From Caldifarciminota bacterium (GTDB lineage Bacteria > Hydrothermota > Tepidihabitantia > SM23-42), in NCBI GenBank assembly GCA_027026255.1, contig JALVOT010000009.1:27833-91832 (forward strand): a stretch of 64,000 nt of DNA. The letters run 5' to 3'. Every line of letters starts with the position of its first letter. The first letter of the stretch is position 1. The notes beneath the pieces are model-generated. The model made no database searches, was not told the DNA's origin, and saw only the letters and a list, made by a program, of their open reading frames with translations. Made by a program: the position numbers and the translations under genes. Shown piece by piece: positions 16,976 through 26,104 of this stretch.

Positions 16976-17820
16976 GAACACCACCCCCGTTGAAAAACAA
17001 ACCACTGATCCGGATATCTTTTAACCAGGTTCTGGATATGTCCGATGAGCCAGTCATCAAAATCCTTCTCTCTGGAAAAGACCCGGGGTTCAGTAACTGC
17101 AGCTGAGTAGCGTCTACGGCCTGAATAATTTAATACCATATGACCGATAAGAACCGGAATATGTCTGCGCACCAGAATAGAACCCAGACCCCGGGGTAGA
17201 CGCCAGATCCCGGAAAAAAGTCTTTTCTTAACACCGTTCCCGGCGACATCACGGTCCGCAAGGACCGCCAGCACCTGATTTTTCTTTATAATATGCAAAA
17301 ATGCATAACCGGCCTTTGATAGGGGATAGGGTTTCAAACCAAAACGACTTCGATGCCGGTTGTAAAGTTGAAACATCTCCGGTGATGTCTCTTCAACCAG
17401 GGCATTCATCTTAAAGCCCAGGGCGGCGAGATATGAACCGGCATAATCCCAGTTTCCAAGATGTAATGTAATCAGAACACAGCCGTTTCCCGTGCTCAGG
17501 GCTTGAGAAAGGTTATCAAGACCGCTCGATTCAACACTTTCTATTAATATCTTTTTTCTCATAAATTTGAGCCGTAAAAAATCGTGCATAATCCGTGCAT
17601 AGTTGATAAATGTCCGCCGGCAATAATGCGCAAGGTCCCGGTTACTTAATCTTTCATTATGGAAAATATGAGAAAGATTTTCCATAATGATAGACCTTCT
17701 TTTTGCCAGAAGATAATAACTGAATAACCCAAGCAGAGCCGCAATAAGGTCAGCCAATTTTACAGGAAGACAATAGGCAATAATGATGCCGAATTTTTGC
17801 AGACGAACACCCCAATTCAT
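16972..17820 (-). CDS. LpxL/HtrB-type lysophospholipid or lipid A acyltransferase
   Basis: The family adds acyl chains to lipid A precursors or related glycolipids at the inner membrane. The 282-residue protein has an N-terminal membrane-associated segment, the catalytic HX4D motif in HLGNWD (near residue 140) and the conserved RDVAGNG. Whether the acceptor is true lipid A cannot be judged, since no lpx genes are in the window. It is followed by overlapping dut and a glycosyltransferase. Confidence 0.87.
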   Translation of the reverse strand: MNWGVRLQKFGIIIAYCLPVKLADLIAALLGLFSYYLLAKRRSIIMENLSHIFHNERLSNRDLAHYCRRTFINYARIMHDFLRLKFMRKKILIESVESSGLDNLSQALSTGNGCVLITLHLGNWDYAGSYLAALGFKMNALVEETSPEMFQLYNRHRSRFGLKPYPLSKAGYAFLHIIKKNQVLAVLADRDVAGNGVKKRLFSGIWRLPRGLGSILVRRHIPVLIGHMVLNYSGRRRYSAAVTEPRVFSREKDFDDWLIGHIQNLVKRYPDQWFVFQRGWCS

Positions 17821-17829
17821 TCAAGGTTT

Positions 17830-19056
17830 CTATCGGGATTTGTAGACCTCAAGACCCTTTTTTAACACCTCTAAGGCTTCAGCAAGTTGAGCTTTATTTA
17901 AGACATAGGCGATGCGCACTTCATCCGCACCTTTACCCGGGGTTGAGTAGAAGCCGTTCGCCGGTGCCAGCATAACCGTTTTGTTGTTGTAACTGAAATC
18001 GCTTAAGAGCCAGCGGCAAAAGTGGTCGGCGTCAGCAACCGGCAGCCGCAGGACGGTATAAAATGCACCTTCCGGCTTATGTCCATAAACACCAGGAATT
18101 TCTTTAATCTGCTCAAAGAGAAAATTTCTGCGTTCTTCATATTCCGCAATGATTGGTTTGATATATTCATCAATATGCTGGTATGCAGCTATTGCACCAA
18201 TCTGTTCCAGGGTTGGAGGACAGAGCCGTGCCTGACCGAATCTCAATAGGGCATTCATTATTTCCGGATTCCGTGAGACAAGACAGCCTACCCGGGCACC
18301 ACACGCTGAAAATCGTTTGGAAATAGAATCCATCAAGATGACCTGTTTTTCAATCTCCGGTAAAGAAAGGGCACTGATTTGAGATTTACCGTCATAGACA
18401 AATTCCCGATAGACCTCATCTGACAGGAGGAAGAGTTGATGCTGCTTGCAGAGTTTATAGATTATGAACATTTCCTCTTCAGTAAGCACCGTGCCGGTCG
18501 GGTTATTCGGTGTATTTATCAAAATTGCCTTTGTCCTCGGCGTAATCCGCTCTTCAATCTTCTGGGCCGAAGGCAGATGAAAACCGTGCTCAACATCTGT
18601 GGTTACCGGGACAAGTTTTACATTTGACATTACCGAAAATCCATTGTAATTTGTATAAAACGGTTCAAACACAAGAATTTCATCACCGGCATCACAGACC
18701 GCCATCATTGCGAATATAATCGCCTCACTACCACCGGTTGTAATCCAGACATTGTCCAGGTCTATATTAATACCCAGCTCACGATAATATTTAACCACCG
18801 CAAGCCTCAAGTCCAGAAGTCCGCCCGATGGTCCGTATCTGAGAACATCCTCTTTATAATCGGCAATCGCATCAAACAATTCTTTCGGCGTTTTGATATC
18901 AGGCTGTCCGATATTCAGGTGAAAAACCGTAATTCCCTTTTTCTTCGCCTCATCCGCAAGCGGGGCGAGTTTTCGAATTGGGGAATAGGGCATCTGCTCA
19001 GCCCGCTTTGACAAACTCCGCATTTTTGTTTTGCTAAATTGTTGTGCTGTTTCCAT
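17830..19056 (-). CDS. Class I/II pyridoxal-phosphate aminotransferase
   Basis: This 408-residue fold-type I aminotransferase resembles the aspartate/alanine group. It has the substrate-binding NTPNNPTG motif and the PLP lysine in DSISKRFSACGARVG. The amino-acid specificity is not readable. It heads the operon that runs down to deoC. Its ATG is 6 nt after a -10 box, so the mRNA is probably leaderless. No ribosome site is present, which agrees. Confidence 0.92.
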   Translation of the reverse strand: METAQQFSKTKMRSLSKRAEQMPYSPIRKLAPLADEAKKKGITVFHLNIGQPDIKTPKELFDAIADYKEDVLRYGPSGGLLDLRLAVVKYYRELGINIDLDNVWITTGGSEAIIFAMMAVCDAGDEILVFEPFYTNYNGFSVMSNVKLVPVTTDVEHGFHLPSAQKIEERITPRTKAILINTPNNPTGTVLTEEEMFIIYKLCKQHQLFLLSDEVYREFVYDGKSQISALSLPEIEKQVILMDSISKRFSACGARVGCLVSRNPEIMNALLRFGQARLCPPTLEQIGAIAAYQHIDEYIKPIIAEYEERRNFLFEQIKEIPGVYGHKPEGAFYTVLRLPVADADHFCRWLLSDFSYNNKTVMLAPANGFYSTPGKGADEVRIAYVLNKAQLAEALEVLKKGLEVYKSR

Positions 19057-19062
19057 AGTAAA

Positions 19063-19090
19063 ATTATATACATTTGAAAAAGAAAGTCAA
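19063..19090 (-). promoter_or_regulatory. Leaderless promoter of the aminotransferase operon
   Basis: TTGACT (19085-19090), 16-nt spacer, TATAAT (19063-19068) on the minus strand. The ATG follows after 6 nt. Confidence 0.8.
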
Positions 19091-19186
19091 CATAACCAGC
19101 ATCAGGGTCGGGTCTGGATGTTTATTGTAAGGCATCGTCAGGGATGGGCCGGGCAGATGGATAATCAGCCTCAGTTATTATACCAA

Positions 19187-19320
19187 TAATCCGGTTATTG
19201 TCTGGTTTTTTGAGATTGCATCGCGGTGTCCGGGAATCTGATGATGGATGAGTTTTCTGAGTCGAGTCCTGGATAGGACCGCGGAATAAGGGTCAGGATT
19301 AATCCGATTATTGTCTGATT
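19187..19320. repeat. Pair of 21-bp direct repeats in a noncoding gap
   Basis: The sequence at 19187-19207 recurs at 19300-19320 with two differences; the shared core is TTATTGTCTG. The gap 19057-19343 otherwise holds only the aminotransferase promoter. Their role is unknown. Confidence 0.55.
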
Positions 19321-19343
19321 ATAACAAAGTTTTATTGAAAAAA

Positions 19344-20645
19344 TTAACGGGATTGAATATTTTCCGCACCGGGTATTAATTCAAATTCGGCTATCGTATT
19401 CCGCTCTTTACCATTTAATTCATCCTTTGCCCTGAGCACTATTATATAGTGACCAGGCGGCAGGTCCATCGGGTGATACAGGGCGCCGAGATAGGCAACA
19501 TCACCCGGTTCAAACCAGTCATCAATCATTATATCCGCAATCTCCTTGCGCATCTTCTCTCTATTATAGACTTCATAGGTCGTTCTCAGATGATGCCGGC
19601 CGTCTTTGGTCTCTAAATTATAGACTTCAGCATATAGATAAAATGGTCGGTGCACGGGCAGGACCGGCTCTACCAGGGGAATCATCCTGCCGATCGGTTT
19701 ATCAAACTTTTTTCGGGTTGCAGAATGGTCAATAAGATAAGCCGGGATGAGGTCGCTTATCTCCTTGGCGTCATTTTGATAATTAATCAGGTTTACACTT
19801 AATTTCTTTTTCCCGATATAGTGATTTTTTAAATCAGTATATGATACCTCTATGTGATACCTTGCTGGCTTTAACCGGAGATTAACTTCATCGTAGAAAA
19901 TTGTGTTATTACCGTCAACCGGCTTGAGGATATCATTGTATTGCATTAAGATGCTGTCGTTTTCGTTTTTGACTATTATCCGCCGTCCGAATGAGAGACC
20001 GGTGGTGTCGGTGATTTCAAATTTCACATACAATTCCAGTCTTGTGAGATTTCTTTTCTGGCGGAATCGGCCGCAGGCGATTTTAAAGTCCAATCTTCCT
20101 TCGGACTTAATATCCACCAAGGTGTCGGAAAATATCTTTTTCAGATAGGGAATTTTTACGGTATCACCGAATGATGAAGTTGAGATTAATTTGTATGCCC
20201 GGCCTATTCTGACAAAATCGAATATCAGGCCTTCGGTTTTATATGTCCAGACCTCAGCGGGTTTTACAAAGATATTGGTTTTTGCTCCAAACATTTTCCG
20301 GGGGGTTATCCGCTCCTGTTTCGTAGGCCTGCCGTATTTTACATAGGTCGGTAATCGGTCATCACTCAATGGGGCATAACGGCCAAATTTTTTGAAGGCA
20401 TATTCTATGCGTTGTTCAAACTCTATTTTTTCCCGGGGGTCTTTATCCTTCCATAATTTTTCATAGAATCGCCTGCGTTCATAGGGGGATGAGAGTTCAA
20501 TATAGTGGTGTGCGCTTACACTGTCGACAGCCCTCAGTCCTAAATATATCTTACGCTCTTTTTTTAAGAGGTGGTAATAGCGCGGGGCTATCAGATTTGT
20601 CGTGCAGGATAGCAGCAGCAGGTAGAAAATGGTTATCTTTTTCAT
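19344..20645 (-). CDS. GWxTD-domain lipoprotein
   Basis: The N-terminus is a lipoprotein signal with lipobox LLSC (cysteine 14). Residues about 50-130 show the GWxTD domain pattern, with FYEKLWKDKDP in place of the name-giving motif and the downstream YVKYGRP. The C-terminal half looks like beta-sandwich repeats. The family is uncharacterised and is found mainly in FCB-group and related candidate phyla. The gene follows a UDP-sugar dehydrogenase by 5 nt and ends the long co-directional run. Confidence 0.82.
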   Translation of the reverse strand: MKKITIFYLLLLSCTTNLIAPRYYHLLKKERKIYLGLRAVDSVSAHHYIELSSPYERRRFYEKLWKDKDPREKIEFEQRIEYAFKKFGRYAPLSDDRLPTYVKYGRPTKQERITPRKMFGAKTNIFVKPAEVWTYKTEGLIFDFVRIGRAYKLISTSSFGDTVKIPYLKKIFSDTLVDIKSEGRLDFKIACGRFRQKRNLTRLELYVKFEITDTTGLSFGRRIIVKNENDSILMQYNDILKPVDGNNTIFYDEVNLRLKPARYHIEVSYTDLKNHYIGKKKLSVNLINYQNDAKEISDLIPAYLIDHSATRKKFDKPIGRMIPLVEPVLPVHRPFYLYAEVYNLETKDGRHHLRTTYEVYNREKMRKEIADIMIDDWFEPGDVAYLGALYHPMDLPPGHYIIVLRAKDELNGKERNTIAEFELIPGAENIQSR

Positions 20646-20650
20646 AAGGT

Positions 20651-21955
20651 CTACTGCGTCAGACCCAATTTGATGATTTTACGGCTTCTTTTCTTTACGG
20701 CATTCCGCGTATCGATGATCAATCGGCTGTGTTTGATGATAAAGTCATAATCATATTTTGTGTGGTCAGTCAGAATCACAACCGCATCAACTTTTTTCAA
20801 CAACCCTGGTGTCAGGGCAACGGATTTTATAATTTTATTGTTGAGGTTTATCCGGGGGACATAGGGGTCGTTGTATTGAACCTTCTTCACCCTGGTTGCG
20901 ATGAGTTCGAATACTTTAAGGGCCGGTGAGTGCCTCAGGTCTGCAATATCCTTTTTGAATGCCATACCCAGGAGCAGGATATTCGCCCGACCTGAACACT
21001 GGCCGCTCCTTCCTAAGGCGTCAATGATTTTATTGACGACAAAATAGGGCATCTCTTCGTTGATACGGGCGGAAAGTTCAATGAATGCGGTATGGAAATC
21101 ATATTCCCTTGCCTTCCAGGAGAGATAATATGGGTCGATAGGGATGCAGTGTCCGCCCACCCCTGGTCCCGGATAGAAGGGCATAAATCCAAAGGGTTTG
21201 GTCTTCGCCGCATTGATTACTTCCCAGATATCGATGTTCCCCATTCTTTCGCACAGCTGGGCGAATTCATTGACCAGGGCAATATTTACATTCCGGAATG
21301 TGTTTTCAAGAAGTTTGGTCATCTCGGCTGTTCTCGGTGATGATACGGGGAAGACGGTGTTTATGAACTGGCGGTAAAATAGGACTGCTGTTTTGGTGCA
21401 ATTTTTTGTTACACCACCAACCACTGTCGGGGTATTGGCAACACCGAATTTTTTATTGCCGGGGTCGATCCGCTCCGGACAGAAGGCGAGGAAGAAATCC
21501 TTACCGATTTTAAGACCGGATTCTTTAAGGATTGGTAAAACAACTTTTTCTGTAGTCTCGGGATAGGTGGTGCTCTTTAGAATTATTAGCTGCTCTTTTC
21601 TCATATACTTACTTATTCCTTGTGAACATCTTACAACTGCACTGAGGTCCGGTTCTTTATTGACATTGATGGGTGTAGGGACGCAGATTATAATAATATC
21701 ACATAATTTTAACCGGGCATAGTCTGAGGTTGCAGTTATTCGTTTTTCAGAGATGAAAAATTTCAGGTCTTGAGGGTCAACATCGCTGATGAAAGAAATA
21801 CCTTTGTTTATCTGATTCACCCTGTTCTGATCAAGGTCGACACCGATAACCTTGAATCCTGCCCGGGCGATCTCCAGGGCAAGGGGCAGTCCTACATAAC
21901 CAAGTCCGATAACAGCAACTTTTGCCTTTTTTTTATTAATCAATTCTTTAAGCAT
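20651..21955 (-). CDS. UDP-sugar 6-dehydrogenase (WecC/Ugd family)
   Basis: The enzyme oxidises the C6 hydroxyl of a UDP-hexose to a uronic acid in two NAD-dependent steps. The 434-residue protein has the Rossmann motif GLGYVGLPLALEIA, the substrate-domain CPERIDPG, and the catalytic cysteine in GGHCIPIDPYYLSW. The last motif favours the UDP-N-acetyl-mannosamine/galactosamine dehydrogenase branch. A good AAAGGAG site lies 7 nt before the ATG. Confidence 0.92.
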   Translation of the reverse strand: MLKELINKKKAKVAVIGLGYVGLPLALEIARAGFKVIGVDLDQNRVNQINKGISFISDVDPQDLKFFISEKRITATSDYARLKLCDIIIICVPTPINVNKEPDLSAVVRCSQGISKYMRKEQLIILKSTTYPETTEKVVLPILKESGLKIGKDFFLAFCPERIDPGNKKFGVANTPTVVGGVTKNCTKTAVLFYRQFINTVFPVSSPRTAEMTKLLENTFRNVNIALVNEFAQLCERMGNIDIWEVINAAKTKPFGFMPFYPGPGVGGHCIPIDPYYLSWKAREYDFHTAFIELSARINEEMPYFVVNKIIDALGRSGQCSGRANILLLGMAFKKDIADLRHSPALKVFELIATRVKKVQYNDPYVPRINLNNKIIKSVALTPGLLKKVDAVVILTDHTKYDYDFIIKHSRLIIDTRNAVKKRSRKIIKLGLTQ

Positions 21956-22012
21956 TATGCACTCCTTTTTATATTCTTGGTATTGTAACGCAAAAAAATA
22001 AAAGAAACCGTC

Positions 22013-23275
22013 TTATAGATTCCGTAGATACCACTGAAGATTAAATATGTCATCCAGTTCATCTTCACTAATATAGGATTGGAGTTTTTTGTTTCTTTTA
22101 ATAATTTCTTTTAAATCGGTCTTCTGATTTAATGCCTGAAACGACGCCTTTTGAATAATTGTATATGCTTCAGCCCGGTCCATACCATTCGCAATTAATA
22201 GATTCATCAGTGCCTGGGATGCAAAGGTGCCGCAGGTCTTTTTGATATTCTCCTGCATTCGGTCTTTATGCACATTCAACCCTTTCAATACCCAGAGCAT
22301 CTTTTTTGTAATATAATGAATCAGATGGAAGCTATCCGGGATGATTATGCGTTCCACCGAAGAGTTTGTGATATCCCTTTCATGCCACAGGTTGATATTC
22401 TCATAGGCAGGTATAAGCATACCCCTTAATACCCTGGTAAGGCCGCATATCCGTTCACAGATAATCGGATTTTTCTTATGGGGCATTGCTGAAGAACCTT
22501 TTTGTCCCCGGGTAAACGGTTCAGAAAGTTCCCTGACCTCGGACCTGCAGAGGTTTCGGATTTCTGTGGCAATCCTTTCAATGCCGCAGGCATAGAGGAC
22601 TAAATTCGCCGCAAGATAGGCAAATCTGTCCCGGGGAAGCACCTGGGTGGAGACCGGTTCTGGTTTTAAACCGAGTTTCTTCATTACCTTTTTCTCAATC
22701 CTTTTTGGCAGCATTGCATAAGTACCTACGGCTCCGGATAGTTTTCCATAACGGACCTCCTCAGATGCCCGAAGGAGTCTATCATAATTTCTTTTGGCCT
22801 CTTCATACCATGACCGCACCTTATATCCGAATGTAATCGGCTGGGCAAACATTCCGTGGGTTCTGCCGATCTGGAAGGTTTTTTGATGTTTTTCAGAAAG
22901 TTTTTTCAATGTTTTGAGAACCATCTTTATATCGGGAAGTATTATCTTCATCGCCTCCTGGATTGTTAATGAGAACGCCGTGTCCACAAGGTCATATGAG
23001 GTGAGTCCAAAATGAAGCCATTTACCCGGTTTGCCAATCTTTTCACGCACCGCAGTTAGAAAGGCGATTACATCGTGGTTTGTTGTTTTTTCAATCTCCG
23101 CAACCCTTTCCGGATTGACTATAATTCCTTTCAGTTTTTTACTCAGACCCCGGGGTATTATTCCTTCTTTTTCTTCTATTTCAGCAACAACGGTTTCGAC
23201 AAAGAGCCATTTTTGAAACCGGTATTCTTCATTGAAGATTTTTTTTAAGGGGCTGGTTTGATATCGTTCAATCAT
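22013..23275 (-). CDS. purB: Adenylosuccinate lyase
   Basis: PurB acts twice in purine synthesis, releasing fumarate from SAICAR and adenylosuccinate. The 420-residue protein has the fumarase-superfamily signature GSSAMPHKKNPI, the TSYDLVDTA helix and the histidine in GRTHGMFAQP. The gene follows htrA by 9 nt on the same strand. No other purine genes are nearby. Confidence 0.95.
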   Translation of the reverse strand: MIERYQTSPLKKIFNEEYRFQKWLFVETVVAEIEEKEGIIPRGLSKKLKGIIVNPERVAEIEKTTNHDVIAFLTAVREKIGKPGKWLHFGLTSYDLVDTAFSLTIQEAMKIILPDIKMVLKTLKKLSEKHQKTFQIGRTHGMFAQPITFGYKVRSWYEEAKRNYDRLLRASEEVRYGKLSGAVGTYAMLPKRIEKKVMKKLGLKPEPVSTQVLPRDRFAYLAANLVLYACGIERIATEIRNLCRSEVRELSEPFTRGQKGSSAMPHKKNPIICERICGLTRVLRGMLIPAYENINLWHERDITNSSVERIIIPDSFHLIHYITKKMLWVLKGLNVHKDRMQENIKKTCGTFASQALMNLLIANGMDRAEAYTIIQKASFQALNQKTDLKEIIKRNKKLQSYISEDELDDIFNLQWYLRNL

Positions 23276-23284
23276 TTTGCTCCT

Positions 23285-24730
23285 TTAATAACCTGGATAG
23301 AGATGGATAATAAAACCACCACGATTAATAATAAAACTGAGCACCCTTGTCTTTTTTATCGCCCTTTTGAAATCCTCTTTATTTCTTATTCTTTTGTTAT
23401 CAACAAATAGTATGATATCCCCAGGCAGGATTCCGAATTTTTCGCCGATGCCGTTTTTTTCTACTTTTGTAACGACTACACCTTCGGAATATGTGAGATT
23501 ATATTTTCGAGCAATCTGCGTATTGATATCTTCTATGTAGATTCCCAAATCCGTAGGCAGACCCGGGGATTCTTTATATGCTGATACAATAATTTTTGTT
23601 TTGATTGTATCGTTATTCCTCAATAAGACAATCCTCAGGGTGTCATCGACAAAGATTGTTGAGGTCGCCTCGCGCCAGTTGGCAACATTGTTAATATTAC
23701 TATCGTCCACCTTTATTATACGATCACCCTCTTTTATCCCGGCATTTTCCGCGGGACTTTCCGGGTCGACATTACTCACCAGAACACCCCGGGTGCTTAT
23801 ACCCATTGCCCGGGCAATTGCCGGTGTGATGTCCTGGGTCCAGATACCGATCCAGGGGATCCTTATAGTTTGATATTTTTTTGCTTCGGCGATGAATTTT
23901 TTTACAACATTAATGGGTCGGGCAAAACCGATTCCTTCTGAACCGCCACCGGAAGTGAGGATAAAGGTATTTATCCCTATTACCTGACCCAGGATATTGA
24001 CCAGGGGACCGCCTGAATTACCGGGATTTATTGCAGCATCAGTCTGTATCATATTTTTATAGATGCGTTCTGTATTTGTCGATTTTATTGAACGGTTGAG
24101 TGCGGAAACCACGCCTACCGTAACCGTTGGTCTTGTGTCTTCCAAGAGAAAACCGAATGGATTACCCAGGGCGATTACCCATTCACCGATCATTAAATCG
24201 TCAGAATTACCCAGTGCCGCATAGGGGAGATCTTTACCGTTTATTTTAATTAAGGCGAGGTCATGGATTCTATCCGCAGCAACAATCCTGCCTTTGAATT
24301 CCCTGGTGTCGGGAAGTGTAATATGAATATCCTGGGCATTGGTAATGACATGCTCGTTGGTAAGGATATAGCCGTCCGGGGAGATAATAACGCCGGTGCC
24401 GAGATTCTTTATCTTTTTTTTATAATAGTATTCAGGGAAAAAATCGCGGAAGAAATCTCGAAAAAAGTCATCACTGAAGGGGGAAAGAAACGGCGCGGTG
24501 GAAACGGTGGTTGTCTGGATAACGGTAATGGAAACCACTGCAGGGGAGACCTTATGGGCGGCGCGAACGATTGCATTCGCCCTCTGGTTTGAAACCTCAT
24601 CATTCAATTTTTTCAGAGTAATCTTGTTGTTGTCCTGTAACGGCTGGGAATGGACTCGATTATAAAATTGCAAACTTAAGAAGGCGATTGCTGCACCGAC
24701 TATAATAAATATTAAATGTCTTTTACTCAT
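23285..24730 (-). CDS. HtrA/Deg-type periplasmic serine protease with two PDZ domains
   Basis: The enzyme degrades or refolds damaged envelope proteins. After an N-terminal membrane anchor it has the trypsin-like triad: histidine in LTNEHVI (about 127), aspartate in IHDLALIKI (about 157) and serine in NPGNSGGPL (about 239). Two PDZ domains follow, around 290-380 and 390-480. A phenylalanine/aspartate-rich linker precedes the protease domain. The ATG at 24730 overlaps the upstream TGA (ATGA) and is preferred over the methionine four codons earlier. Confidence 0.94.
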   Translation of the reverse strand: MSKRHLIFIIVGAAIAFLSLQFYNRVHSQPLQDNNKITLKKLNDEVSNQRANAIVRAAHKVSPAVVSITVIQTTTVSTAPFLSPFSDDFFRDFFRDFFPEYYYKKKIKNLGTGVIISPDGYILTNEHVITNAQDIHITLPDTREFKGRIVAADRIHDLALIKINGKDLPYAALGNSDDLMIGEWVIALGNPFGFLLEDTRPTVTVGVVSALNRSIKSTNTERIYKNMIQTDAAINPGNSGGPLVNILGQVIGINTFILTSGGGSEGIGFARPINVVKKFIAEAKKYQTIRIPWIGIWTQDITPAIARAMGISTRGVLVSNVDPESPAENAGIKEGDRIIKVDDSNINNVANWREATSTIFVDDTLRIVLLRNNDTIKTKIIVSAYKESPGLPTDLGIYIEDINTQIARKYNLTYSEGVVVTKVEKNGIGEKFGILPGDIILFVDNKRIRNKEDFKRAIKKTRVLSFIINRGGFIIHLYPGY

Positions 24731-25365
24731 CGTTTTTCCCAATCATTTAGAAATCTTTCGATGCCGATGTCGGTGAGCGGATGTTTAATCATTGAGGAGA
24801 AGACACGATAGGGCATTGTCACAATATGGGCACCGAGGATTGCTGCCTGCCTGACATGTTCGGGATGGCGCACCGATGCAAAGATTAACCGGCTCGGAAA
24901 GTTATAGTTATTCAGAATATCAAGGATATCCTTTATTACTTCAATCCCGGGGTTTGCAATATCATCAAGACGTCCAACAAATGGGCTGATATATGAAGCG
25001 CCGGCCTTTGCCGCCAGGATCGCCTGATTCGCAGAGAATATCAGTGTCATATTTACACGAATTTTCTCTTGAGAAAGGATGTTTGTCGCCTTAAGACCAT
25101 CAATCGTGCAGGGGATTTTGATTACAATATGTTCGCTTATTTTACTTAAATCTTTTGCTTCTTTAACCATATCAGCACTGTTCGGACTTAAGACTTCAGC
25201 ACTGACCGGTCCTTTTACAATATCACAAATTTCTTTTAGAATTTCACGATAATCTCCTTTTTCCCGGGACATCAGACTGGGGTTGGTGGTTACTCCATCG
25301 AGCACTCCCCATTGTGCAATTTCTTTGATTTCACCGATATTTGCCGTATCAAGATATAATTTCAT
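24727..25365 (-). CDS. tal: Transaldolase / fructose-6-phosphate aldolase family protein
   Basis: This short (212-residue) class I aldolase belongs to the MipB/TalC group. The start is MKLYLDTANIGEIKE, followed by GVTTNPSLM and the Schiff-base lysine in VIKIPCT. Transaldolase activity in the pentose phosphate pathway is the usual role, but some members are fructose-6-phosphate aldolases. An AAAGGGGG ribosome site precedes the ATG. Confidence 0.92.
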   Translation of the reverse strand: MKLYLDTANIGEIKEIAQWGVLDGVTTNPSLMSREKGDYREILKEICDIVKGPVSAEVLSPNSADMVKEAKDLSKISEHIVIKIPCTIDGLKATNILSQEKIRVNMTLIFSANQAILAAKAGASYISPFVGRLDDIANPGIEVIKDILDILNNYNFPSRLIFASVRHPEHVRQAAILGAHIVTMPYRVFSSMIKHPLTDIGIERFLNDWEKR

Positions 25366-25383
25366 AAAAGACCCCCTTTGGTT

Positions 25384-26097
25384 TTAATAATTCACCTTCA
25401 TCAGAAACAGCCCCTGAGGCGGTGCAAAATAGAGGTTTTTTAAATTGTCGATTTGCCCGGCATTCTCTATCTGAAATCTTCCGCGGCCCACATCAACAAG
25501 AAATCCAACCATTCCGCGCACCATCTTCCTCAAGAATCTATTACCCTCAAATTCTATTATAATCTCTTCTGTCCTTTCTGTCAAGCTAATCTTCATTATT
25601 TCGCATACCGTGTTTTTTTGACCATCGGATACAGAAAATTTTTTGTAGTCATTCTTGCCGAGCAGAAATTTTGCCGCACTTTTCATATTTTCGATATTCA
25701 ACCTATAATTGATATACCAGCTGTATCTGATCTTAAATGGTGATGGAATAGAGGTTATTCGATATTGATAAATCTTTGACCGGGCAGAATATCGGCTGTG
25801 AAATTGGTCTTTGACAATATCTATATGTTTGATATAGATATCATCGGGTGTGAGGGAATTGAGCGCCCGGCAAAGTTTTGTCGGAGCCCAGGGGAGCTGT
25901 ATCTTGAAATTCGCCACCTGTCCCAGGGCGTGTACCCCCTGATCAGTTCTTCCTGCACCGATCAATTTTATTTCTTCATTGGTAATATTTTTAAGCGCCT
26001 TTTCAATTTCACCCTGGACGGTTCTTAAATCGGGCTGGATTTGCCAGCCGTAAAAATCGCTGCCGTCATATTCGATGAGCAACCTGATGTTTTGCAT
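25384..26097 (-). CDS. truA: tRNA pseudouridine(38-40) synthase TruA
   Basis: TruA modifies uridines in the tRNA anticodon arm. The 237-residue protein has the catalytic aspartate in GAGRTDQGVHA, the N-terminal YDGSDFYGWQIQP and the C-terminal FLRKMVRGMVG. It lies between the sensor kinase and the aldolase gene with short gaps, so it is probably in the same transcript. Confidence 0.96.
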   Translation of the reverse strand: MQNIRLLIEYDGSDFYGWQIQPDLRTVQGEIEKALKNITNEEIKLIGAGRTDQGVHALGQVANFKIQLPWAPTKLCRALNSLTPDDIYIKHIDIVKDQFHSRYSARSKIYQYRITSIPSPFKIRYSWYINYRLNIENMKSAAKFLLGKNDYKKFSVSDGQKNTVCEIMKISLTERTEEIIIEFEGNRFLRKMVRGMVGFLVDVGRGRFQIENAGQIDNLKNLYFAPPQGLFLMKVNY

Positions 26098-26104
26098 TGT
26101 AATA

